This document shows, one piece after another, positions 44,434-56,245 of a DNA stretch of 64,000 nt. The position numbers were made by a program, and so were the translations under genes. The notes under the pieces were generated by a model. It worked only from the letters and a program-made list of their open reading frames with translations. It was not told the DNA's origin and ran no database searches. Within the stretch, counting starts at the first letter, position 1. Each line of letters begins with the position of its first letter. The stretch is from Apricaphanius iberus (lineage: Eukaryota > Chordata > Actinopteri > Cyprinodontiformes > Aphaniidae), in assembly GCA_028564705.1 (NCBI GenBank), contig JAPXFQ010002701.1, positions 1,566,001-1,630,000 of the forward strand. The letters are read 5' to 3'.

Positions 44434-47400
44434 ACATCGTTGTAGTTTTTTATGGGCTTACTTGACACTTGACATAATAATTTCCTTTTTTTTCTAGATA
44501 TCGAAGTATAAAAAACTGAAAACATTTCTAAAGCCCTAAATTTGTCTTTTTCGATAAGATGAAGTTGTATTTTCTTTTGTACATCCAGGCGACTGGGAGT
44601 GTGCAGCAACAGGTCATAAAAGGAAAGTGGGAAAGGGCAGTGTTATTATAGTATTCATACAGCTATTTTCCTCTGAAATCTCATTAAAATGACAGAATTT
44701 CTTTTGTTTTTTTTTAAACTAACTTTAAAAACATAAAAAAATAGTGATACTGGGAATTTGCACTTGCATAGTTATCGCCTGTGACTTAACTGGAGTGGAT
44801 CTTTACTGTAAAGATCTGAAACAACAGCAACAGAAAAGGATTTTTTTTTTTTGACTCACCGATCATGCCTATCACGTCGTCTTCCACAACACCTCAATGC
44901 TCTGCGGAATAGGTGGCTCACAAAGGGCCTTCGATCAGAGAGATTGACACCTTTCTGAAGACATCCAGACTCATCTCCCAGCTGTCGCCACTGAAATAGT
45001 GCGCTGACCCCCCCCCACGGGATAAGCCGGGATTGGCTTGATTGTGTTATTGGCGACTGATCGGGTCATTGAATGATGGAATTTTGAGCTCCTGTTCTGC
45101 TTAAAGAATGAAATGTTTAAAGAAGATTGACTGTGATTGGATCAGATCCAGCACCTGCTCAGAGGGGTCAGTGAAGTGAAAGCAGGAGCCAGCAATCTTT
45201 GCTGTGCCATTGTGACACGACCAGACGGGGGAATTAATGTGTATGTTGGGTCTGATGGCGGTGGTTGAGAATAGTTGTGGGGGGGTAGTAGAGATGCCAT
45301 TCAACAGGGAAGCGGTTTTAAAAATGTCATCAGAGGAAGTGTCATGAGTAATTTGCAGCAGTCTTGACATCAGACTGGTGTGGAGGTGGACATCTCGGCT
45401 CTGCAAATTGCAGTCTGGTCCTGGGGGAATCTGATGTGGGAGAGTGCCACTGAGATTCCAAGAAGTGTTTATTCTCAGATGGATATGAAATATGTTTTGA
45501 AATATGCTGTATGTTTATTCTTAAGATTGGGATAGAGAGATAGAGCTTTGGATTGTTTTAAGAGCCGATGGGCATATTTGAGTTTCGGCCCACAGACGCT
45601 GCAGTCTCCCCCTCTGAGTGATGGATCTATGCTTCTGCATGCTGAAGCTTATTTAGAGAAGAACGACTGTCAAATTTTACTAATGGACCTTTAAAATGCA
45701 AAGCTGCTAACTGATACTATCCAGTGGTGTATTTTTGAATAAAAAGACAGCTTTGTAATGCATTTCCCCTGCAGGATAAAAAAGACACATTGTTTTCACA
45801 GAAAACGACAAATTGTGTTGTTTGTTTTGTTTTGATGTCAATGACATCACAAAAGGCAAAAAAAATCGAGCTGTTTTCTTGTTTTGATCAGTATTTTTTC
45901 TGCAGCTGTAAACTATTCAAACACCTGTTCAGGAGGAATTTCATTAAAAATATTCAAATGGATATTTGAAAAGAGATATCAGATGCATTGTGCATCATAT
46001 GATATCACATGAACCACCTGAACATCGAAGCTTGGTTTTTGAAGGTGGATTTTTATAGCAAAACGTATAGACAAACCGATCATTACATGTTTTGTAGGTA
46101 ACAGACTATATCTAAGGTGAGTTTGATTTTTACAGAAAAGTCTGACTAGTAACTTTAATTATTCAAATGCAACATCCATCCATCAACGGAGCACAAACCA
46201 TGAATCAGCACCACCTGGACAAACGGGCTTTTGACACATTACAATTCAAATGATGACCCTTTCACAATGCTTGTCCAACATTTGAACTGATACACAAAGA
46301 GCTTTATAGATCTTGTGACATTTGATAACGGTATTTGTGCCATCTCCCTAGATGGATCCCCCCCCAAAAAAAAAAAATGCCTGAGGAGAAGGCAATGTCA
46401 ATAGAACTGCTTGAGATTAACCTTTAACTCTGATGCGTCATTGAACATTTTAGATAGTAAACTAAATCAGTAAGAATCTTATTTTACGTTACATGTTATT
46501 CAGTGGAATTTAGTCACAACCGTTGTTGTTTCTAGCCTAAAGTCTTGCCCCCTGCCCCCCAATCTGTAACTTAGTGAAGAGAACATGTTCTTACCCTTAC
46601 TTTGGGCATCAGCTTGCATAGGCGAGGAGAAATGGGAAACGTGTACTGATAAATGTTTTTAAAGTAGGCAAGAATGGGATTGAATACCCTCTTAACATGA
46701 AATAGGACGTCAGAAATAAGCCGTCTCATTAAAGGACAGTAAGAAAAGCTTGATTTTCAGTGGACATTTGCTGTGTCTGACATCCCACAACACTTGTGTA
46801 TTCAATGTAAATGCTCACTTCAAGTGGCTCTTTGCCTGTGCTTCTCTAAGCCACCTACTGCAGTTTGACCAGGTCCACAGGCAGCTCTACATTCTCTCAC
46901 ATTCCTCCCACGCATTGGCTCCTTAAGATCACCAGATAAAATGTTCTTACATGGAAATGTACACATTCTGCCGTGGCTCGATGTGAAAGGGCTAAAGACT
47001 TCTTAAAGGTTTCACTTATCAAAAAACACCAGCCAATTTTGCCTAGGTTTCTCTGTGTGGTCTATATTCAAACCCTAAAGTTGTCCACTTTCCGGAATCC
47101 AGCCATTCGAAATTGCTTGTGAGGTTTCATTTTCATATTGGAGTAAAATGCAACATTAGTAGTGACAGACCCATTACATTCAGTAATATTTAGCTGCAGC
47201 AGGGTAAGCAGAGAAAATACAATTGGGTAATTGGAATAAAAAAATGTAGTTTTAGAAAGAGATGCAAATGCTCTTGTTCTATTTTTTTCTATAAATAATG
47301 TATTGTATGCCTCTCTGAGCTTTTTTCGTTTCAGAAACCTTGTTCATAAGGTTTTATTTAAGGCAGCTCAAGTTTGCAGTAAAAATACTGTTAACACTGG

Positions 47401-48044
47401 ACAAAGCTTCCCACCCTGCTGACAGCTTGATGAGGCTTCACTTCATGCTTTAGACCAAATTCTTTTGTCAAAATTGATATTTACACAGCGACAATATTGA
47501 CTACCAGTTGGGGACAAAATGAAGTTATTACTTAATGGTACTAGATTAATAGTCAGGAGATCATAAAAAAGCCATTAAGTTTCATCTGACGGGGAAACAT
47601 GAATGTCTGCACCAACGTTGCTCATTATCGACATCATATTTCTGAGAAACATACCAAATTCTGTGGCAATCCAGTTAAATCTATCTGATTCAAGCTTTTC
47701 AAGGCAAGCATGGACTGTAGGAGTGTATTACTGTATAATGATCTTGATAACATGGTTAGTATAGTATTTTTACTTGTTTGCTTTCAAATTCACTCAGTCC
47801 AGTTCACAAACTTGTCCTCCCCATCTCGTATATTCTAACTATTCCTTTAAGGTTGATAGTTTACATTTTTTAATCCATTGACTCTGGTTGACCCTCCAAA
47901 GTCACGCGGCATCTTGATATACAGTCGCTGTTAAGGGACCTACAGGATATAATGTTTTGCATTTGTGCTTAAATCCGATGTCAGCATGACAAGAGGAATG
48001 TCTTTATTGTTTTCACAGATAATTCTCAAGTTACTCAAATAATT
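44434..48044. other. Intron, no gene recognised
   Basis: Unique sequence with moderately GC-rich parts near 44860-45640. No coding features recognised. Confidence 0.55.
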
Positions 48045-48560
48045 TTATTAATTATGCTGAAGCCCACACAAACCTCAATCTCCTCCTTCGAAGCTCCTCG
48101 TCTTTACTTAAAAACACTGATCTTGGACAAGTTGTAGCAGTTCTCCTTCTCAGAATTAAGAGAGGAATGGTGCCAGTTCTCTCCGTGGCAGCCTGGCTGG
48201 TTTGAAATTCTTCTACTTCCTCTTGGCTAGCTTGGCCTGCTTCTACCACATATGACATATCCCTACCTCGCTGTCCTCTTCCTCATCTATCTTCTCTGCC
48301 TGTCCCTGAATTCTTTGGATATCTAAGTCCTTTTACAGGGGGGAAAATAACACCACAGACTCCACTACCTTGTATAAATCCAAATGGCAAATAATAAAAT
48401 AAATAGCCTCACACTTAATTTAAAGTGACAGTTTTTAGTTTCCTGGCGATAGGGGGCAGTACATACCAAAATCGTTGCGAGCAAGCAGGATTTTTGTGTT
48501 CGAGGGACAACCTTACCTACAGATGACCATAAGGAACAACAATCGTAATTGCGCAATTTT
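48045..48560 (-). other. Unidentified unit, possibly a repeat
   Basis: The minus strand holds a 68-codon frame (48052-48258) rich in Glu, Gln and Arg (EAGQASQEEVEEFQTSQAAT). It is followed upstream by sequence with CTGCCCCCTATCGCCAGGAA, a phrase reminiscent of fish interspersed repeats. I do not recognise the family and cannot show that the frame is expressed. Confidence 0.25.
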
Positions 48561-51500
48561 CTGATACTACACCGCCAGACCGTTCAATGATTTGAGGTAT
48601 TGATTACAATGGTTAGGTGAATGTTAGAACACTTTTTCATTGTTTTGGTGGTTCAAAAGCCTAAACAGCATTTAAGGTGCTCACCTTTTGTGTTTTCACA
48701 AAAATAGTGAATATTTTATCAATTTCAAACCTTGTTATTAAGAAACTGTTGAATTTAGATTGATCCAGTTCAGGTTTGATAAGTCTTAAATATTTTGAAT
48801 ATTGTAACTAGATTAGGTCATTTAAAAACAGTGAAGCAGATGCATACTTATCATCGGTGTAATTGGTTTGTCAGTCATTAGTCTTTCGTAACATTTCTGT
48901 CAATCAGTCTTTCACGCTTCTTCAGGGCTTTTCTATCAAGTGTTGTCAGTCTAACCCAACAATGGAACTCATTAATAGTTTACTGTTTCAACGCAACAGG
49001 GTGAACGAGTAACAGCTTCCTGTCTTATGTCAAAAAGTCTCAGACAACATAACATAATTTTAACATAATAAGCAAACAGACTACAGACATCGCAGGGTGA
49101 CGTCACATGCTTAAAACTTGAAGGTACAATGGCGATTAAACAACCACAAAGAAATGTTGTTGCATCTTAAAAATTACTTAATTTTGTCACACCCTGAAGA
49201 ACCTCTGAATATTAAAAAAGAACTACTTTTTTTTGTCTTCAATGAGTGTATATTTTTAATCAAACTCAAGAAATGAATTTGCTTATTATGTTCCGAGTTT
49301 GTTCTTGGACAACCACTCTGGGAAGTGGATGACGGCCACTTTGAAGGCTTCTGGGATTTTGCCATTCAGTCTAAACTGAGCATTTAGTAGGAAGGCATTA
49401 ATAAGCCCAGAGGTGATATTCTGTCCCACCTGAGAGGCTGCATAAAAGGCAGCATAACAGAAATAGCAAAATTTCTAATGGTGCAAACCTCTTTTGCTGT
49501 GTCCAAAGATAAACATATTGAGCTAGAAATGGCCTTGGAATGTCCTGTTCAGGAGAAGCTCATTATAACTCGGTGTAATTTTAAAGGAATACACAATCAC
49601 TATCATGGATCTAAAGAATACCAACAATAATCTCAGTGACATTTAACATGAGTTCAGATCACCTTGAAGGAATCATTCATCATTTGCAAAACACACTCAT
49701 TTGCTTTCTTGTGAAGGCTTAGATAAGAAAATTGATGTCTGTCCATTCAATATGAGGCTGCAGCCAACATCTTACCTCAGATAAGAACCAAGAGTATAAA
49801 CAGAGGGAAACAGCTAGCCTTGCTCTTTCTAGCTGCTGTAAAAGTTCACCTGGGATCAATCTCCCTTTGAGAGGGCATGAAAGCTCTCTTTTAAAAGGGA
49901 AACTTTGGCTTCAGATATATATTTTTCATCTCTGTATTTTAGATATTCCCATCCATGCCAAACACCAGCTCTGTGAACACACACAAGGTAGGAGCTGTGT
50001 AAATTGTGTTTTCACTAAAGAGGGACGTTTTTATCTCCCTCTCATTGTAATCAATGAACCAATTTTTTTTGTAAACAGTTTTAAATGTTACTACCGAACC
50101 TTTTGGAGGTTTGAGTACAATTACATAAAAATGTTAAATTGAATCTGTTTAATGTTATTTATCAAGGTTTATCTTGAGGTTTATAATGATGCATCTTCCA
50201 GTTTTGTTTTAGCTCCAGTTTACCATATAAGGCTAAACGTTTGATAAAATCCTCAATGTAAAAGTGATTAAGAAGTGTTGCAATATACATTACTATCTTA
50301 ATGTTTGTAAATACCGTATTTTTAACTGAAATGTCTGATTAAAAATTAGCGTTATTTTGAATTAAACAATTGAACAATTCCTTCAAATTATTTTAATTTT
50401 TTTGTATGGTTTACATTTTACTTCCAGCACATTCTCAATAAAAAAACCTGGTTACACATCTTAACCAGGTCTTTTGGTTTTTCTACGTGCTCCGTTCTAA
50501 ATGACTGATAACATGCACACAATGTTTCACCTTTTTATCTGCCATGCAATGAATAACCCTGAGGTTATTCTCTCAAGTAGCATCTCGGGGTTCTGGTCGA
50601 ATTGTCTAAAAGCTAAATAAGTCTGCCTGATTGAACTAATGGCATAGAGCCAAGATCTTGCACCAAGTCTCGTCTTTCAACCTAATCTTTCGGTCACGGA
50701 CACATTGACCAATCACCCCCCACCCCCCCACCCCCACACCCCACACCCCCACACACACACCCACACGTCTGCTCACACATCACACAGCAGAGCTGCCCTT
50801 CCATGCCACTTCCTGATCAGGAAACTTTGAACCCAACATGTGGCCCATAAGTCCTATCCACAGATAATTAGGTTTGATGGTTAGTTGAGCAGAAGCATAG
50901 ATTTTATCCTTCTCCACGTCTTGCCTCCCGCAGTGTTGCCTCAACTTGTTTTTGATAAGCCCACTGCCAGCCCAGCATCACTCTCTTCCAGCTGAACACA
51001 CATTGTGGAAGCCACTGAGGAGCAGGCCTCCCTCTTTTAAAGGTGAGTTAGCTGCTAAAACAAAAATATCTGAATAGAAAAAATTGTTTGTTAGTAGACC
51101 AAATACTGTGAACAGCACATCTTCGTTTCTGATGGGATAAATTAACCTCTTTGGATAATAGCATGCTACACTCTCAGAATAAATCACTGCTTCTTCTTCC
51201 TTTGAGAGTTTTAGTTTGAAAAGGAATAAGTTAATGCCCCCTCCCCAGACATACACAGGCTGACCACCTAGTTTGAATATGTTTTTCTCAGTAATGGCCT
51301 TTCATTAAATACACTGAATTGGCCTGAGCAAATTAGTGTCACTTAACATTTTTGTGCAAGCTTGTCAGTGGACTTCCATTTTTCCAGTTCCTTATAATTA
51401 TCTGGCTTTAACACAGAGGACAATCGGATGCTCTGAGAAAATTTGCACATAATTTGTTGAGCTCGAAGCAAAACTCTGTCGAGAAGAAAGCAGCACTATC

Positions 51501-52794
51501 TTATCAGTGTATGAATGTAATTGATGATATTGCGGGGTAAAAGTAAAAATTATTTTGTAATATAATTTGGTTTTCCTCATGTAAAATGATAAAACCTGAG
51601 CTGTAAATAGATAGGTTGTTCAAGTCAAGAGTTAATAGCACTAAATCCGCAAGAAACTCTTTCATACACCAACTCAGTTGGTCTGATAATAGGATAATGG
51701 TGTGTAAAATAGCTAAATAAATAAAAATAAATCTGTCATTGTTTAAAATTATCAGATAGATTTGTGACTGCACAAATAAATCTACAGAAATACATCCTTT
51801 AGTCCTATGTGTAGACATCAATTTGATTGATCTGTTTTTGACATCTCTAAACACAGCAGACAGGGAAATTGAAGGCGTCACGCCTTCAATTACGTCATTG
51901 CAAGGATATGCATCGATGCATTCAAAATAAATATGCTAGCTTATTTCAAGACAAAACCAGTCAGGATGTAATCGACAGTTTACCATCTGTGTGTGCTACG
52001 GCAGCTTTGGTTAAAGTCTTGGTAAATGCAGAACTTATGCCTGTTAATAGAGCGGACACCCCCAAACCATTATACAGCTTAATAGGCACACCAAAATATT
52101 TCTGCTTTAAATGTAAAGCACAGAAAAATCCTAGGTAAAACCATTTTAAAAGACTTTTTAATGTGCATATGGAATTAAAATCGCAACACCTGTTAAAAGT
52201 ATGAATGAAGGCAGGGCAAATTAAAAACAACTATGACATCGCTAGATTGTTCCTGTTTTTCTTAATCCAGAGGATCTAAAGCCACAGATAACAGTCATAG
52301 CATTTTCCCCTTTCAGGAAAAAATATTTGAAAGGAGTCAATATGTAGAAACCTTTCTTTTTGTTGGTTCAGCAAAGTGTTATTTTGCATCGGTTTCATCT
52401 CTATTTCAGTTAAAGCGCCAAGGTGTAATTTAAAGGGGCAGTTCAAATTTTCTGGACATGGTGTTTTGTTTGTAAGTTATGGGCAACCAATATTGCACTT
52501 GCTGAAGAAACTTATTTTAAGGGTTTGCTCCATTGTCTCATGTCAGTTGTCACATAATTATGTCACAGTTTCCTGGATTTGAGCTGTGGGTACTTTTATC
52601 AGGAGTATCAAGAATTCTAAAAAGAATGGGTTCGGAGAAGATCACTGAGAGCTGCGTCTTGATGCTGCTGAAATGTTTTGCCTTACAGAAAATAAATGCA
52701 GCGAAACAAAGTGAACTCCGGTAATCTAAAACATCACCAGTCTCAGAAATCGACTTAGATTTTTATTATATGCAGGAGCCATCTTCTTTTAAAT
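48561..52794. other. Intron, no gene recognised
   Basis: AT-rich unique sequence with one C/CA-rich simple repeat (listed). Short frames at 49867-50142, 50978-51256 and 51504-51881 have no known domain. Confidence 0.55.
50716..50765. repeat. C-rich / (CA)n simple repeat
   Basis: CCCCCAC-type units grade into (CA)n. Confidence 0.88.
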
Positions 52795-53330
52795 TTAAAG
52801 TGGACATATCATGTTTTTATATTCTTCCTTTTTACTTCAAAATCATTCAGTTTTTGTCTATATAGACTGGAACTGCAATTCTTAGCCCTGAATTCCTCAT
52901 TATTGTAGCTCCACAGGCTCCTATTCTTGCCCTGTTCTAAGGAGTCTATATAATAATAAATCATTTTGTGCGGTCTCTCAGAACCTCACTCCCGGTCAGC
53001 CATTTTTGTAGTTTGATAGAGTTATAGCAATCTTACAAAGCAGAAACTTTATATTTGCAAGATTTCTGAACATTTTTCCATCCAGCCGCAAATTCTTACC
53101 TAACGTACCCATTAACTATACATAAGACGGCTGTTTAACGGTCCAAAACTACATTAAAAGTACAGTAATGTGCTATGTTTAGCAACACATCTGAAACACC
53201 ATCACTAAAACAACAATACTGTACAACTTAAAAGCAATAACAAAGAGGGGTTTCTAAAATTGTAAAGAAAAACTATACTTTATGACAACCATGTGTTTAA
53301 ATACGCAGACAAATTAAAAATGTCAGCAAT
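52795..53330. mobile_element. Suspected non-autonomous interspersed repeat
   Basis: TAAAGTGGACATATCATG, GTCTATATAGACTGGAACTG and GCCATTTTTGTAGTTTGATA resemble a repeated fish unit from memory. I found no convincing inverted repeats or target duplications, so class and limits are uncertain. Confidence 0.3.
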
Positions 53331-53895
53331 TTTACAAGAGCATGACAACCATTTACAAAAACCAATTCAATTTCAATTTCAATTCAGTTTATTTATATAG
53401 CGCCATTTCACAACAGATGTCATCTCAAGGCACTTTACAAAAAGAGTTATTACAATACAATGTTTAGTGTAGAAATTACAGAACCACAGAAGATTGCGTC
53501 GTGGAATTCTCAGCAATCCCTCATACTGAGCAAGCATGCAGCGACAGTGGGAAGGAAAAACTCCCTTTTAACAGGAAGAAACCTCCGGCAGAACCAGGCT
53601 CAGCACAAGCGGTTATCTGCCGCGACCGTCTGTGGCTTGGAGAATACATAACAGAGACACAGAAAGAGCAATAGAACTGATGCACAAGTTTGTTGCAGGA
53701 CGTGGAGAATTTTCCGTCACTGCAATGCCATCTTAGTCAGGGTCGTCAAGCAGGGCTAATCCGGAGCACCTACTATAATAGAAAACAGGTTAGTGCTTGA
53801 ATTGACAGCACATCATGCAGTTGGGGAGAAGTAGGAGAGAAAGTAGGAACAGACCCTAATAATGTCCTCCAACAGCCTAGCCTAAAGCAGCATAG

Positions 53896-53916
53896 CTACT
53901 AACATTAACCTGTCTC
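53896..53916. repeat. 21-bp direct repeat, left of 28S insert
   Basis: The 21 bases beginning CTACTAACATTAACC are identical to 54418-54438 on the other side of the 28S segment. They may be part of a short tandem structure of the LINE 3' UTR or the trace of a duplication made with the insertion. Confidence 0.8.
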
Positions 53917-53965
53917 CTAGCTACTAGGAGACCTGGCTACCAACACTCTGTCTGAGTCCTCCTGA

Positions 53966-54332
53966 CCCGTGGACGGTGTAGGGCCGGTAACGGCCCCCGT
54001 CATGCCGGGGTCTTCTCGGAGTCGGGTTGTTTGAGAATGCAGCCCAAAGTGGGTGGTAAACTCCATCTAAGGCTAAATACCGGCACGAGACCGATAGTCG
54101 ACAACTATCTTAAGGAAAAATAGACAGAACTGAGAGGACAGAGTTGAAGAGGGCGAGAAACGTTTAAGAGATAAACGGGTGGGGTCCGCACAGTCTGCCC
54201 GGGGGATTCAACCCGGCAGGTAATGGGCGGCCGCACTGTGCGGGAGGATCCCCTTGAGGGACCTCTCTCCGGCGCTGGCTGGCCCCTGTGGGGCACATTT
54301 CTTCCGCGGCGGTAAGCCGCGACCGGCTCCGG
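53966..54332 (+). pseudogene. 28S rRNA fragment inside LINE 3' UTR
   Basis: Long near-identical stretches of nuclear 28S rRNA: CCCGTGGACGGTGT, GGCCGGTAACGGCCCCCGTC, GTCTTCTCGGAGTCGGGTTG, then TTTGAGAATGCAGCCCAAAG, GGTAAACTCCATCTAAGGCT, ACCGGCACGAGACCGATAGT, AAACGGGTGGGGTCCGC, GGATTCAACCCGGC, and finally CCGCGACCGGCTCCGG. This covers the region leading into and through part of the D2 expansion segment. It is in + orientation while the LINE around it is in - orientation. Small deletions occur near 54108-54170 compared with intact 28S. It is not a functional rRNA gene. Confidence 0.93.
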
Positions 54333-54417
54333 ATCTTTACCTGGCTTACATTAATCTATCTCTACCTAGCTACTCTACCTCTTCCTATCTCTTCCTAACT
54401 TTTGACACTCTGCCTGA

Positions 54418-54438
54418 CTACTAACATTAACCTGTCTC
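54418..54438. repeat. 21-bp direct repeat, right of 28S insert
   Basis: Identical to 53896-53916. Not immediately adjacent to the 28S border (86 bp away), so not a simple target-site duplication. Confidence 0.8.
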
Positions 54439-54486
54439 TTCCTATCTACCTGTCTGACCTGACTCTAACTACCTATAAACATATCT

Positions 54487-56118
54487 CTAACTGTAAGCTT
54501 TGTCAAAGAGGAAAGTTTTTAGCCTAGTTTTAAAGATAGACAAATTGTCTGCTTCACGAACCAACCCTGGGAGCCGGTTCCATAGGAGGGGAGCCTGATA
54601 GCTGAAAGATCTGCCACCCATTCTACTTTTAGAAATCCTAGGAACTACCAGTAAACCTGCAGTCTGAGAGCGAAGGTCTCTGTTAGGAACATATGGAACA
54701 ATCAGGTCTCTTATGTATGATGGAGCTAGATTATTAAGGGCTTTATATGTCAGAAGGAGGATCTTGAATTCTATTCTAGATTTTACTGGGAGCCAGTGAA
54801 GAGAAGCTAAAACAGGGGAAATGTGATCTCTTCTTTTAATATTCATCAGAATCCTAGCAGCAGCATTTTGAACTAACTGAAGACTTTTAATTGTATTCTG
54901 TGGACTACCTGATAATAGACAGTTACAGTAATCCAGCCTTGAAGTAACAAAGGCATGGACTAGTTTTTCAGCATCATTCCTGGACAGGATGGTTCTAATT
55001 TTTGCAATATTCCTAAGGTGAAAAAAGGAAATCCTACAGACTTCTTTAATGTAAGTTCTAAATGACATATCTTGGTCAAAAATGACACCGAGGTTTTTTG
55101 CTTTATTACTGGAGGCTAATTTAATGCCGTCCAGGTGAAGGGGCTGACTAAGTAGTTTCTTTTTCAGAGCTTCTGGTCCAAAGACGACAACTTCTGTTTT
55201 ATCAGAATTTAGAAGCAAGAAGTTTAGAGTCATCCAAGTTTTTATGTCTTCCAGACATGCCTGTAGTCTACCTAACTGATTGGATTCATCAGGATTTATG
55301 GATAGATATAGCTGTGTATCATCTGCGTAACTATGGAATTTTATCCCATGCTGCCTAATTATTTTACCAATAGGAAGCATATATATAGTAAAGAGAATCG
55401 GCCCAAGCACTGAACCCTGTGGTACTCCGCAAGTAACTATTGAGGTTGAGGAAGATCTATTGTTTACCTGAACAAACTGAAATCTGTTAGACAAATAAGA
55501 TTTAAACCAACCTAGTGCTGTTCCTATTATACCGACACTTTGAAGCCTTTCTATGAGAATATTGTGATCAACAGTGTCAAAGGCAGCACTGAGATCTAAC
55601 AGGACCAGAATGGTCACCAGTCCATTGTCTGAGGCTATGAGAATATCATTAGTAACCTTCACCAGAGCTGTTTCAGTGCTGTGATGAGCTCTAAAGCCTG
55701 ACTGAAACTTCTCAAACAGCTCATTATTGTTTAAATGCTCACATATCTGGTGTGCAACTATTTTCTCAAGAATTTTAGATAAGAAGGGAAGATTAGATAT
55801 CGGTCTATAGTTAATTAAGTCGTTTTGATCAAGAGAGGGTTTCTTAAGTAGAGGTTTAATTACAGCAATCTTAAACTCCTGTGGTACATATCCATTGACT
55901 AAGGATAGATTCATTATATTTAAAATTGGAGCAGCGATCAGAGGGAAAACTTCTTTTAAGAGTTTAGTTGGGATTGGGTCTAAAACGCAAGTTGAAGGTT
56001 TAGATGAAGCTAATAATTTTAGTACATCACAAAGTTCGGCTGCATTAAAGCAGTTTAAGCATATATTAGGTTCCACCATTTTTGAGGCTGCCTCATTAAC
56101 TAAGGAAGAAGCAACCAC
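54487..56118 (-). CDS. L2 LINE reverse transcriptase (partial, open)
   Basis: An open frame of 543 codons for the reverse-transcriptase part of an L2-clade (CR1/L2) LINE protein, which would copy LINE RNA into DNA at a nicked target. Visible motifs are NYRPIS (about residues 103-108), LDLSAAFDTVDH (174-185, first catalytic Asp), GVPQGSVLGP (231-240) and SYADD (263-267, catalytic YADD). The C-terminal L2 region has TSRLDYCNCLLSG, LQLVQNAAARIL and LHWLPVKSRIEFKIL, and it ends near APLLWNRLP and FKTRLKTFLFD. The RT domain looks uninterrupted with catalytic residues kept. The frame begins at a GTG just after a TGA and has no real start, because the endonuclease part is gone. So it is a dead-on-arrival copy, although fairly young. 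Confidence 0.93.
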   Translation of the reverse strand: MVASSLVNEAASKMVEPNICLNCFNAAELCDVLKLLASSKPSTCVLDPIPTKLLKEVFPLIAAPILNIMNLSLVNGYVPQEFKIAVIKPLLKKPSLDQNDLINYRPISNLPFLSKILEKIVAHQICEHLNNNELFEKFQSGFRAHHSTETALVKVTNDILIASDNGLVTILVLLDLSAAFDTVDHNILIERLQSVGIIGTALGWFKSYLSNRFQFVQVNNRSSSTSIVTCGVPQGSVLGPILFTIYMLPIGKIIRQHGIKFHSYADDTQLYLSINPDESNQLGRLQACLEDIKTWMTLNFLLLNSDKTEVVVFGPEALKKKLLSQPLHLDGIKLASSNKAKNLGVIFDQDMSFRTYIKEVCRISFFHLRNIAKIRTILSRNDAEKLVHAFVTSRLDYCNCLLSGSPQNTIKSLQLVQNAAARILMNIKRRDHISPVLASLHWLPVKSRIEFKILLLTYKALNNLAPSYIRDLIVPYVPNRDLRSQTAGLLVVPRISKSRMGGRSFSYQAPLLWNRLPGLVREADNLSIFKTRLKTFLFDKAYS

Positions 56119-56180
56119 TTGTCAGATACCACATAATTACAGTAATGCTACTATAATGAGATGAATACATCTTAAATTCT

Positions 56181-56245
56181 ATTCAGTTTATTTATATAGA
56201 TTCACTGATTCACAATGGATGTTCCACACAAGACCTCAAAGTTGT
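56181..56245 (-). mobile_element. Second L2-type 3' tail remnant
   Basis: ATTCAGTTTATTTATATAGA followed by TTCACAATGGATG is similar to 53382-53416 (ATTCAGTTTATTTATATAGC then TTCACAACAGATG). A short older copy of the same 3' end lies in the same orientation directly behind the larger LINE. Confidence 0.65.

Larger units (their letters stand above)
53363..56165 (-). mobile_element. L2-clade LINE, 5'-truncated, with 28S insert
   Basis: A retrotransposon on the minus strand. The polyprotein remnant at 54487-56118 is followed by a 3' UTR of about 1.1 kb. It ends in the tandem tail seen on + as CAATTCAATTTCAATTTCAA (53363-53385), next to the typical TTTATTTATATAGCGCCATT end. The endonuclease half and promoter are missing. 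The 3' UTR is interrupted by 28S rRNA sequence (53966-54332). A second, similar 3' tail lies just beyond the 5' end at 56181. Confidence 0.92.

Noticed and set aside
54487..56118. LINE frame considered as a host gene
   Set aside because: YADD reverse transcriptase, L2-type C-terminus, 3' tail repeat and lack of introns mark it as a retrotransposon.
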